Of a stretch of DNA of 64,000 bases, positions 36,440-46,521 are shown in pieces. The notes beneath the pieces are model-generated. The model saw nothing but the letters and a program-made list of their open reading frames with translations, made no database searches and was not told the DNA's origin. Position numbers and translations under genes: made by a program. Within the stretch, counting starts at the first letter, position 1. Each line of letters starts with the position of its first letter. The stretch is from Serendipita indica DSM 11827 (taxonomy: Eukaryota; Basidiomycota; Agaricomycetes; Sebacinales; Serendipitaceae): positions 930,001 through 994,000 of the forward strand of contig CAJVGD010000001.1 of the NCBI GenBank assembly GCA_910890315.1. The letters run 5' to 3'.

Positions 36440-37634
36440 ATGGCTTCATCCTATCCACATATGCAGCAACGATATCGTGACGACGATGAAGACGGCAGCG
36501 CTGGCGTCCACGCTCCTTTACTCTCAACAGCTTCCCTCCCTGCCCAGCCCCGCTGGGCGCACGAGGTCAAGCAACTTGAAGAGCCTCGTCGTCGTCGCAA
36601 ATTCACGCTTACAATGGGAGCAGTCGCCTTGACCTATCTTCTGTACTGCGGATGGGTCGCCTATTCTCGATATGAGGTATGTTTCTGTCAACAGTGCGCT
36701 TCTCTTCGCTTCGCTCACGGCGCTTTCACAGACATCTGCACACTCCCGCGGAGCTTCATCCGAGGCTGATATTTTTCCGCATCCATTCCCAAGAATACCA
36801 CACCATCCAGCAGGGCCACCTCCCGCAATCTCTGTCCTGGGTTGTGCTTCAATTCCAAACCCTACCGAAGATATCGTGTCGGAGAAGATCAAGCTCACAG
36901 TCTCTTACCCGAGTAATGCCACGGTCGTCTTGCACCACAAGCTCCTTTTCGGTGATGTTATCGTCGAAAAGAACACCGACGAGAAAGAGGAGTTGGTGGA
37001 GCGCACCGAGGGGTCGACTTTGAACGTTGCTATCAAAGTGGCTGCACGCCCACCGTTCCCTGATCATTTCGTCAGTGAAGAGGAGGACGAGGAGACATTT
37101 GTTCTCTGTGCTACGACGCTGGTGCCTCACTCGACTCCGGGACACGAACACCCTCATTCAAGAATCGAGGGTAGCCATCCCCCTGCCCCGCCGCATCCTC
37201 ACGGCCGAGTGCATACCCCACCAGTTATTGTGGACATTTTCGTACGTCCTTTGTCATACCATGGATTTCAGGGCGCTGACTTGCAGCAGCCCGCCTTGAA
37301 CGAGACATATCCTAAACTTCCCCCTTCACCGTTTCCACATCACGGGCGAGGCAGGCGCCATCACAAGCACCTCGATACCAAGTTTTCTAATATTTGGAAT
37401 GCCGCCATTTCCTTCTTATTCCCCATGTTCACCGAGCTTCCAAGCAACCATGGCGATCGCCCGTGCCATGGAGCACCCCATCCTCCTCCGCCGCCATTCA
37501 TCGTGACCCAATTATCTGCCACTGTTTCCAAGACTAGCCACGTCGTTTATGGTGGCCCGCCACCACCACCACACCCATTCTTTTGGCATCCGCACCCCTG
37601 CCCAATAGACCAGTCAATATCGCTCACTCTCTAG
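36440..37634 (+). CDS. Type II membrane protein with His/Pro-rich lumenal part
   Basis: The function is unknown. The ATG at 36440 gives a charged cytosolic N-terminus (MASSYPHMQQRYRDDDEDGS) with PRRRRK before a membrane helix (FTLTMGAVALTYLLYCGWVA). An intron at about 36676-36731 joins YSRYE to TSAHSRGAS in frame. The rest contains LGCASIPNPTEDIVSEKIKL, a beta-rich stretch (KLTVSYPSNATVVLHHKLLF, STLNVAIKVAARP) that could be an LEA2-like or CARDB-like fold, and C-terminal His/Pro-rich segments (PPPPHPFFWHPHPCP). It ends SISLTL at 37634. The positive-inside rule favours a cytosolic N-terminus. The exact 3' exon is uncertain because a short intron near 37240-37290 is possible. Confidence 0.68.
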
Positions 37635-37999
37635 AGGAGACATGTGCTGTGTGGTTGATTCTAGGATTGCTTACTAGCCTCGACGTCGTGCAAGGGAAGT
37701 CGATGTGGCCCAAGGACTTTCTATGCATTATCATCCCTTACATCTGTACAAAGACGAAACGTACGCGTACATGATACTTGTGCTTTCTATCTGGCGGCCG
37801 GTTCACTGGCTTGGCTGAGCTGACTGAATGAGTGACTGTTGCGCTGCGGGCAAAGCCAGTGATCGTGAGGTCATCCCATCCGAGCAAGATGCCGCCCCGC
37901 AGTATGATACGCGTGTGTTCTCATCGAACTCAGGGCTATGACTGACTGTCCCCGAGGTGGCAGCTTAGGGGCTTTGCTTCTTGGAGTGCGACCACAACA
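37635..37999. other. Intergenic region upstream of the fasciclin gene
   Basis: This is a 365-bp tandem intergenic stretch with no convincing frame, repeat or RNA gene. Confidence 0.45.
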
Positions 38000-39851
38000 A
38001 TGCGTGTGGGCTTTGCATTCGCTTTGCTCGTTGGAGGAGTTCTCGCAGCTCCTGCGGACAATACTCGCAATGAATCTGACCAATTGCGCCTTACGCAGCC
38101 GATTACGAACCAGGCCCAGTCCCAAGTCGCGACCGCGCATGTTCAGCATGGAGTCAAAGAAACCAACCAGACAATCTACAAGTATCTCTCTCAGCAGATA
38201 GAGTTAGTTAATCTCTTCTTGGTCCATGCTGAGCGTCACAGACTAACCCAGATTTATATAGGTTCACCAAGTTGGTCAAAATTATTGACTGGGAAAAGTC
38301 ATACATCTCTGTTCTCAACTCTACAGATGATAAGTGCGTCAGATTACTATTCAATGAGTGTGTGGTTAATTGCTGTGCAGTATCACATTCTTTGCACCCA
38401 ATAACAAGGCCTTGACGCCTCCTAAACGTAGGCGCGACCATCAACGAAGCAGTCTCTCCCTCGCCCATATCTATGCTGAGCTAGAACGTCTCGAAGCCAA
38501 AGCCCAGAGACATGAAGGAGGCGATGACGATGATGACGAAGAGAAGAAGAAACGTTTCAAGAAGATTGTTCATGCACTTCTCAAGTATCATACGCTCCCA
38601 ACCTCTCTCGACAAGCCGGCGTTGTACAGAAACGCCACATATGAAACTGCGCTCAAGGCCAAGGATGGTTCGTTTGACGATCAGCCAAGGAGAGTCACCG
38701 CGTCGAATGATCTCATTGGACGACTTTTCATCAATTTCTGGGCCAAGGTCGAGTGGCTCTCTGTGTCTGCTGCCAATGGTGCGTTCTTGCTTTTGCAAGT
38801 CGAACTTTGCAAACCCGCTTTTAGGATACATATATACGACCAATCACCCACTCATCCCACCACCCTCTATCATGGATGAGCTGTTCCTTATTGACGACTT
38901 CTCGACTTTGGTCGGTAGTCGACAGATTCTAAATAAAATGAAACTGACCCTTCACTAGTCATCTGCACTGCAAAAAGTAGGACTCGACGACGCTCTTCAA
39001 TGGCGTTGGAAAAAGTCGTCTCCGAGACCCAAGGTGACGGCCCAGTGGTCTCGTTGTTCGCGCCCAACAACTGGGCATTCAAGCGGCTCCCAGCTCGTCT
39101 TCGCCTCTTGGCTTTTCTCCCCAGCCGGTGAAAAGGCACTCAAAAAACTCCTCCAGTTCCATATTGTACCCAACTATATCCTCCATTCGGGTACGTGGAC
39201 GCTGATTTGGCGCTCAAGTACTAACTCCAACCCATAGATTGGGTACATAAGGTCGAGGATGATGATGAGTCAGCTTTCGATATCGACGGTCAGGACTGGT
39301 ATGATGAAGTCAGAGCCATTGTGACTGGCTCTCCTGACCCAACTACGCTCATCAACCAGCTCCGAAAGCAATTCTACAAATGGTTCAATCCCATATTCAC
39401 CTCTCATCCTACGAAGGAAAAGACTGTCAAGAAATGTCGCCACCACGAGAAAAAGTATAAACGCTCGCTGATGCGTTTTGTCCCAGTCCCATCAGCTTGG
39501 CCTCCTCATCACTCTCCTCCAGACATCACAGTCAATATCACCGTACCTACGCTGCTGGATGATCACTCAGTCCGATTCGTGGTAGCCAAGCCAAAGAGGA
39601 ACGAACACCACCCGGAGAGTTCGATTGATAAACACAACGAAAGCCAGATGACCCCACCGCTTGCGAGGAGCTACGTCTTTGTCCATGGAAATCCAACTCT
39701 CGTTGAGGGCACCGCGCGCAACGGCGCAATCTATGCGCTTAGTCGCGTTCTTCATCCGTTCAAGCAAGTGCATCCAGATGGAGAGGATGTCTCCGAGGAG
39801 AAGATGTGGGAAGGCTGGGAGGATTGGCTACCTGCATGGGGCAATGCCTAA
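38000..39851 (+). CDS. Secreted fasciclin (FAS1) domain protein, two FAS1 repeats
   Basis: This is probably a secreted or cell-surface adhesion-type protein. The ATG at 38000 opens a signal peptide (MRVGFAFALLVGGVLAAP). FAS1 repeat 1 is spliced from FTKLVKIIDWEKSYISVLNS to NITFFAPNNKALTPP, with the YHTLP box (ALLKYHTLPTSLDK). An intron at about 38780-38820 joins SAANG to YIYTTNHPLIPPPSIMDELF, the start of repeat 2, followed by SSALQKVGLDDALQWRWKK. The FAS1 motif VVSLFAPNNWAFKRLPARLR then lies in another frame between the A run 39010-39014 and the T run 39113-39116. After it, SPAGEKALKKLLQFHIVPNY resumes in the original frame. The final exon (DWVHKVEDDDESAFDIDG) continues repeat 2 with ARSYVFVHGNPTLVEGTARN and ends WGNA at 39851. 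The main frame stays open through the slipped stretch, so the gene could still make a full-length product. Confidence 0.85.
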
Positions 39852-40019
39852 GTATCGACGATGAGAGATGATAGCAAAATCTAAGAAAGGCAGTTATGTA
39901 CGTCAGATTACTGTGAATTGAGACTCAAGTCCAGATACCTCTCCTGCCAGATACCGCCGTAAAACCGGAAGTTAGATACATGTGACGACTAAGGTTATAG
40001 GGTGGAAAAATAAGCTTTA

Positions 40020-42859
40020 TCAACGAGGTTCAGATGCATCTTGCCAGCTCCCATCGCCACTACCGTCACTTCCCTCTCGTCGCGGCGACTGGGTGTCTTG
40101 CTGCGGGGCTAGTTCGTCTCTATACGGCGTACGGGACGTGTGAGCTGTCGATAGTCCTTCGTCGTCCAGAAAGCCGTCGTGGTACGACACTGTCGCTGCT
40201 GCACGTATCGGCTCGCACCTCCCCCGGTGAGTGCACTGTGTTCGTCGGCTTCATCCTCGTCGTCCGAGCCAACACCAAAGGCTTCGTACAGTTCCCTCGT
40301 ACCTCCTGCACTTCGTTCTCCGCTGCCCGGCTCCCCACTTCCTGAGGCTTGACCAGTGCCACCCTCCATCGAGCGCATCGGCATATTGTCTCCAGGAATC
40401 GGTGCATATGCGCCCTTTGCCCGTTTTGCCAGCTGTCGTCGTCTCCACAGGAATACACCAGCACCAACGCCGAAGATGATGACGATACCAAACGCCCCAA
40501 TCAACCAAAGTTGATTGCTCAGCAGATCATACATGTGCGTGAATACACCCTCATCTGCCGGAAGTGTCGTTGGCGAGTTCGTCGGAGATGTTCCCGGCTT
40601 GGAATCCGTCGGATGGAAGGCCGGTCGTGTTGCTTCGCCACTTTGTGAAGCGTGATCTCCTGGAAGGTGATGTGTAGGCTTAACATGCTGCTTGGATGTC
40701 GATGTTGTTGCTGTCGGATGCGGTGGTAGGTTGTGGCCTTCGTTCGGTTCGTCTGGCAGTTCATATTTTTCAGTATCCTCGGGATCAATTGCAGATCCCC
40801 AAAGCGTCATAGACCATCCGAGAATCGAACCAGCTTCCGAGTTGCCTTGGTCAAATACGTGCAGCGTCCACTGCCCAATAGGATTCTCGTCCCTAAACCA
40901 ATCAGTCAAAATATCCAACAGCTCGTAATGACCCTACCAATGCTTGACGGTCATAAATGTCCATCCGGGATACCCAGTATCGGCCGAGTCTCCCGGTCGA
41001 CGAGAGCCAAGGACGCTTTTGATGCCAGCAGGACTGATCAATTGGACCTCTACATCACCACGGCGGGTATGTGTGATCCACACTTTGACAGTAATGTGTT
41101 CCAGTTTCTCGAAGTTGTTTTCCTCGAGCATGGCTTTGGTGATAGTGGTTGTGCTGCGAACGCCTCCTTCCTTAATGGGTTCGCCTCCAGTCATCACTCC
41201 ATCTTCCATCGCGGCATCTTCAAACTCGATGGTTGGCAGGGACATCCAGACCTGTGGTTTAACAAGTTGCCATGATTTTGCTATATGGACCAATGTATAT
41301 ACGTCCATTTTACCATATCCATATTTGTAGGAGTATGGTCGACCGCTTGCTGTCATTTCCCAGTCAGGATCTTCAGGGTTGAAGTGAAGAGCGGCATGAA
41401 TCGCAATGTGCTGAGCATCCCGCCAGGTTAAATCCGGCCTTGAAAACGTCAGATATCTCCTATTATTGTCCCTGTGTGACTTACCGGACGCTCAGAGCCA
41501 AGGCAAAGGCACCAACAGCCAGGGGGGCAGCTGCTGACGTGCCACCATGGTTATGAGAGCAGACTTTTTCACCAACATCTGTGGTGTACTGGAAGTGATA
41601 GTCAGAAAATGCCAAAGTACGGCATGAGCTTTCTCACTATATGTTTGCCGGAACCTGAACTGTAGGTCACAAACAAGTTTGCAGCACACGCCTCTGAATA
41701 GTAGGGATGCAAACCCTTACTGTCGATGGCACCGACAGTGATCGTGTAGATGCTGTTGGTGTACCCATCAAAATTACACGAATCGCCCGAGGCAGCACCG
41801 TTTCCAGAGGCAAATACAAAGATTGAACCTTTGCCGCCTCGGCCCTTGTTAATGCCATTGAGGATCGCCTTGGTGATCAGGAGGTTGGGTCCTTCCATAT
41901 CTCGTCCAGAGTCTGGTGGTCCCCAGCTACAGCTATAAATCTGGTTCTGTTGATAACCAAAATTCAGCGAGATAGCTTCGTCTGCATCGGATATTGGCCC
42001 AGATAGAATGCGAATTCCTGCTACTTTTGAATCGTACGCAAGTCCGACCCCGCAGACATCGTTTTTGACGGCAGCAATTTCTCCAGCACATCGTGTACCG
42101 TGCTTGTCGTCCCATAGTTTCGGTGTAGGCAGATCTTCGTGGTCGTTGAAATCGTGCGAGCCTGGTGCGTACTATGCACTTGTTAGCATATTACTAGCTC
42201 TCGAGACGAAATGGCGTACAAAGTTTGCCTTCAGGTCTTCGCTTTTATAATCCAGTCCATCATCTAACAGCGCAGATATCACTCCCTTTCCAGTGATTCC
42301 CTCCTTCCACAGGCCTGTCACGTTGACCATGTGTCTACACGCAGCACACCGTTAGCGAATGCACCCAGTATTGGGTGAACAGGACGTACTGAGGATCATC
42401 CTTGTTGACGATATGCCATTGCGAGGAGAACATTGGATCGTGGATGTTCAGCTTCGAGACCACTTCGTCTACGGATGGAAACGACGGGACCGGTGCACGC
42501 TTGACACGCTGTCTAACGGTCTGGTATGTCAAAGAGCGAATAGATGGCGGGAGATTGTCATGTCGTCGCGTCAAGACATTCTTGCTGCGGGTGACTGGCT
42601 CGTCTCCGGTGTTGAAGAGCGTTCGCTCGGGCTGAGAATCTTTCTCGTAGCGGACAAGATAGTGATCCTTGAGTTCTCCGACTTGCTCAACGAGCTCTGC
42701 ACCCAAAGCGGCGGCGCTGTCGGCTGGAGATTGGCCAAAGGAGGGATCGTGGTGGATAACATAGTAACTGTGTGTATCGTAAGAGCGTTTTGCAGGTCTC
42801 AACGAGGCTTCCAGCAGCGCCGGGCTGGTCAAGAATAATAGTAGCCCTAGAAGACGCAT
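40020..42859 (-). CDS. KEX2: Kexin, Golgi proprotein convertase (copy 2, inverted)
   Basis: This is a second complete kexin gene, facing copy 1 in inverted orientation about 17 kb away. The ATG at 42857-42859 and the first 74 nt of coding sequence match copy 1 exactly, as do the 15 nt before the ATG. It has the same signal peptide, pro-region (RQRVKRAP), catalytic Asp (LLDDGLDYKSEDL), His (DDKHGTRCAGE), oxyanion Asn (FASGNGAASGDSC) and Ser (NHGGTSAAAPLAVG), P domain, stalk and membrane helix. Introns are in the same positions but diverged in sequence. Near 40197 it lacks one base relative to copy 1, so the continuous frame runs RQCRTTTAFW and stops at 40109. The frame conserved with copy 1 runs on to a stop at 40020-40022, which sets the end given here. 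Introns are retained, so this is a DNA-level duplicate and not a retrocopy. Confidence 0.92.
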
Positions 42860-43261
42860 TATGGCCGGGTCCAAGCTTTTGGCTAATTCCACGTCTACAC
42901 TGAATTCCAATTACTTACTTGATTCTCTAACAATCAAAACGGTTTACTTTCCTAAGTAACGCTTGGCACTCGCTCGCGGGCCAACAGCATTGCACAAGAG
43001 AAATCTGATAGCCTGCGATGAAGAATAAATACACAATAAAACATAAACGAATAATCTACGAATTTTGAATGCACAGTCGTGTCCGTTTGTTGTTGACCCA
43101 CGGCCAATTCAGCAACTTGACTCTGCTCGCAACTTGACGCCGTTTTCTGAATTTATCGCGGCTGGGATATCAAGGCGTCTGCTAGGAGAAACACACAGGA
43201 AAGCTCTGTTTACAGTGCCGGACTCATATCGCATTTTCCAACATTTGTTGGAGGTCGTTAC
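42860..43261. other. Divergent intergenic region between KEX2 copy 2 and the kinase gene
   Basis: This 402-bp stretch holds both promoters. Outside the 15 nt next to the kexin ATG it shows no similarity to the upstream region of copy 1. No frame or RNA gene was recognised. Confidence 0.5.
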
Positions 43262-46174
43262 ATGACGCTCCGGCGGGCTCACGTCGCTCCCAATCCTCAG
43301 CTGACGCAGACATACCGTGCGCAAAAGCTTATAGGACACAGTTCTGCATCCAAAGAGCGTCCCGCTCTCGTCACCATTCAGCAAAACACTCGTCGCAACA
43401 AGCCTCGTCCTGGCGTTGTGCCAGACGATGAGGCGCCAGCCAACAAGATCTCTGCTGGATCAAAGCGAAAGAGACCCCCGGGAGGGATCGAAAACGCTGC
43501 TGCTGGCCCCTCGAATCCGCGGTCCGCCAAACGCTTGAAGCGAAGCGCATCCCCGGCGCAATCAAATTCGGACAGTGATACGGCCGCAATGGATACCGAA
43601 GAGAGCAGCGAAACAGATGAGGAGGAAACTCTAGACTATTACCTCTTCGATGCCCCGCTGTCAGAGCTCAAAAAGCTCAGGAAAGACGAGTTGGTGGCAT
43701 TCTACAAGGAGGCAAACATAGCGCGTCCCGCATCAGAGGTTGAGCAGCTCACGCGTCTCCATCTCGCAAACGCTATTATTGCCGCGCGTAGCAATCGTCA
43801 CCGACGCGGAGTTTCAAAGCGTGCCCCTAACGGAAAACAACCCCGTCCTGGCCGTACCCTTGGCATTGGTCGCCCTCCTTTTACACCAGACTCGGACGAC
43901 TATCGAACAAACCGGTCAAACCAGACTCGAACAAATCTTCGCCGTGCAGCAACAGACGGAGACGCTGGCTCCAAGACTGGACAACCAATCGGGCGCTCCT
44001 TCTCATTAAACATGCTGGTGAAACCAAACAACGGTCGGGATAGGTGCGTTCGACTTACAACTTTTGCTCGGCATTTATTTTAACCTCACATTCAGGAGAG
44101 CAAGGATCGACTCTCATTGTTCTTCGCGCTCCGATGATGTTCCTCCCATCACCCCTATCTCTCCCCCCATTACTCGCAAGCGTGTCCAGTCTGACCCGAG
44201 GCATGTTCACCTCGAGCATGACGATTCAGATGTCGAGTTGCCCAGAACTTATGAGCCTAGTCCGCGGCGTCTACGATCTCATGGAGAGCGGTCCTCGCAA
44301 GACAGTAGCCGTGCAGGTAGAAAGCTTCCTGGTCGCTCGGTGAAGCCAAAGATAGGAGAACTACAGGAAGAAGACTCAGATGGATTCGATAGCGAGGGGA
44401 GTGCCATGGACGCTGTGCCAGCATCGTCTACAGTCGATACGGATCGCGACGAGGACTCTGAAAACGACGATGAAGACGAAGAAGATGAGGACAGACTCTC
44501 GCCACGCAAACTCCGAAATGGAAAGGTCATCACTGTCGAGGAGGAAGAAGAGGCCAACAGTGATTCCGAGACTGAAGATCCCAATGCCTCTGGGGACACC
44601 GAATACATGGAAGAGGATGAGGAAGACGCGGAATCAGAAAGCATTGGCGGGGATAACGATGCGGATGAAGACTACGACGACGATGTCGACCTCTCAGAGG
44701 AGACTATCAAGTCACTGATCCGGTACAGACGGGAAGAGCTGGTCCGACTTTGCGAGTCAAGGAACCTCGATGTTGATGGGACCAAACCGCAGCTTGCCAA
44801 AGCCTTGCTTGAATGGGTACGTCCTTGGTTGTCTATTTGTTTTTTCGCTTCTGACTCGTCTAATAGCGTGACTCTCAGCAACCCTCTTCCAGTGCATCGA
44901 CCGTTCGTGCACCGTCTACCGAGCACCCAAAGAAGCAGCGACACCGCCCACCGGTCCTCGAACGATCAGGTCGTGTGCATGTATCACAACCCCGTACGCC
45001 TCCTTTGTCCGAAGATCACGGCATCGAAAGCGTCCAAGGGGTTGAGATCCATGGTACTGCGGAAGAGCCAGAACTCGAATTCGACCTCGGCTCTCTTGGA
45101 CTGGAAGACAAAGAAATTCCATACGAGAAGCTTGTGAAGAAGGAGAAAATTGGAAGTGGCGGTTTCAAAGAGTATGTATCATCTTCTATATCTTCGACCC
45201 CTTCTCACTCTATCCGTAGCGTCTATTCGGGCCTTCTGGGGAATCGCAAGGTGGCGATTGCCGAGTTTAGAGGAACTCTCACTGCCAGTAAGTTGCAACT
45301 GGATTCGATGGACGGATTGAACTAACGGCATTGGTAGTGGATATCAAGGAGCTGCAGTTGTTGCGTGACCTCAGCCATGACAATATCGTGCGCTTTGTAA
45401 GTGAATTACTTCTTATCACTACTCTGCTAACCCCCCTTCGGCAGTACGGCGTGAGCGTTCCCGAGAACACGAAGGAAACTCCCGTGATGATGATTAGCGA
45501 GCTTTGCGCCAACGGAGATCTCTTTGACTATGTGCGCAACGAAAAGGCACCGTCATTCTCTCGAGTGGTATGTTTCTCATGTGTGATTTCTTCTGCCATC
45601 CTGATTTCTGGGCAGCTACGCCTCATGTTCGACATTGCCAGTGGCTTGGAGTACCTACACAAGCATAAGCCTTCTATCATTCATCGAGACTGCAAATCCT
45701 CAAACATTCTGATCACCCGCAATGGGAGAGCCAAGATTGCAGACTTTGGCCTAGCCAAAGTCAAGCAGTCGACGCGCTCGATGGTGCGAAGTCTCGTAGG
45801 CACCGTCAACTGGCAAGCCCCAGAGCTTTGGAACGCACATCCCAAATACGATCACAAGGTGGACGTGTTTTCGTGTGCGATGGTGTTCTGGGAAATCCTC
45901 CAATGGCATCTTCCCAATAAAAAGTATCCATGGGAAGGCATGAATGAGCATGCCATATATGACGCTGTGGGGGCGAAAAGACAGCGGTGCGTTTTTCCAG
46001 ATATTTTCAAGCTGAGTACAAAACTGAATCCTATTCAGCCCCTCTGTTTCTGGTCTTAGAAAACAATGGAGTCCTGAAATTGTGGACCTGATTGAGCGCA
46101 TGTGGGCCCAAGACCCGCGAGACAGACCCTCAATGTCTGAGGTTGTAGAAGAGTTGGACAACATGCGCGCATGA
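43262..46174 (+). CDS. TKL-like protein kinase with SAP-like segments and long acidic region
   Basis: This is probably a nuclear protein with a kinase domain at its C-terminus. The ATG at 43262 opens a basic, disordered region with nuclear-localisation-like KRKRPP and KRLKR. A first SAP-like helical pair follows (LSELKKLRKDELVAFYKEAN, LTRLHLANAIIAAR), then a very acidic stretch (VEEEEEANSDSETEDPNASG) and a second SAP-like segment (IKSLIRYRREELVRLCESRN, DVDGTKPQLAKALLEW). The kinase domain has a Gly loop KIGSGGFKDVYSG, the catalytic loop IIHRDCKSSNILI, the magnesium site ADFGLAKV and QAPELW, ending ERMWAQDPRDRPSMSEVVEE and LDNMRA with the stop at 46172-46174. At the beta-3 position the sequence is RKVAIAEFRG, so the usual lysine of VAIK is Ala (codon 45260-45262). 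Length is about 800 aa. The substrate is unknown. Confidence 0.85.
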
Positions 46175-46521
46175 ATGTCCTCCTTGTTCGTTCATATCTT
46201 ACTTTTGTCCAGTATGCCTCCGACTATTCGTATCTGCTTTGTATCAATTCCCCTCGATGTGGACACACTACTTGATCATGTCTATAGTAAATCGTGGCCC
46301 CTCATCAATATCAGCCCTATTTGCACTGTCTACGACGAGTACACAGAGAGGCCGTCGAAATGACCTGTTGCCATCTACCTAGTCTGTGGATGGCGGGCGC
46401 GCAAGCTGAGCGACCTCCAGCGTTGGAGCGAAGTAAAGATGAGCTCTGCAAGTCATAATGCACTAGCGTTGCTTCTTTGTTCGTCACTCGAGGACGGTGC
46501 AAACCCGAGTGTCAACCACCA
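46175..46521. other. Convergent intergenic region between the kinase gene and UPF1
   Basis: This is a 347-bp stretch between two stop codons that presumably holds both 3' UTRs and terminators. No other feature was recognised. Confidence 0.45.

Noticed and set aside
20000-42859. One kexin copy as a processed retrocopy
   Set aside because: Both copies keep introns at the same positions.
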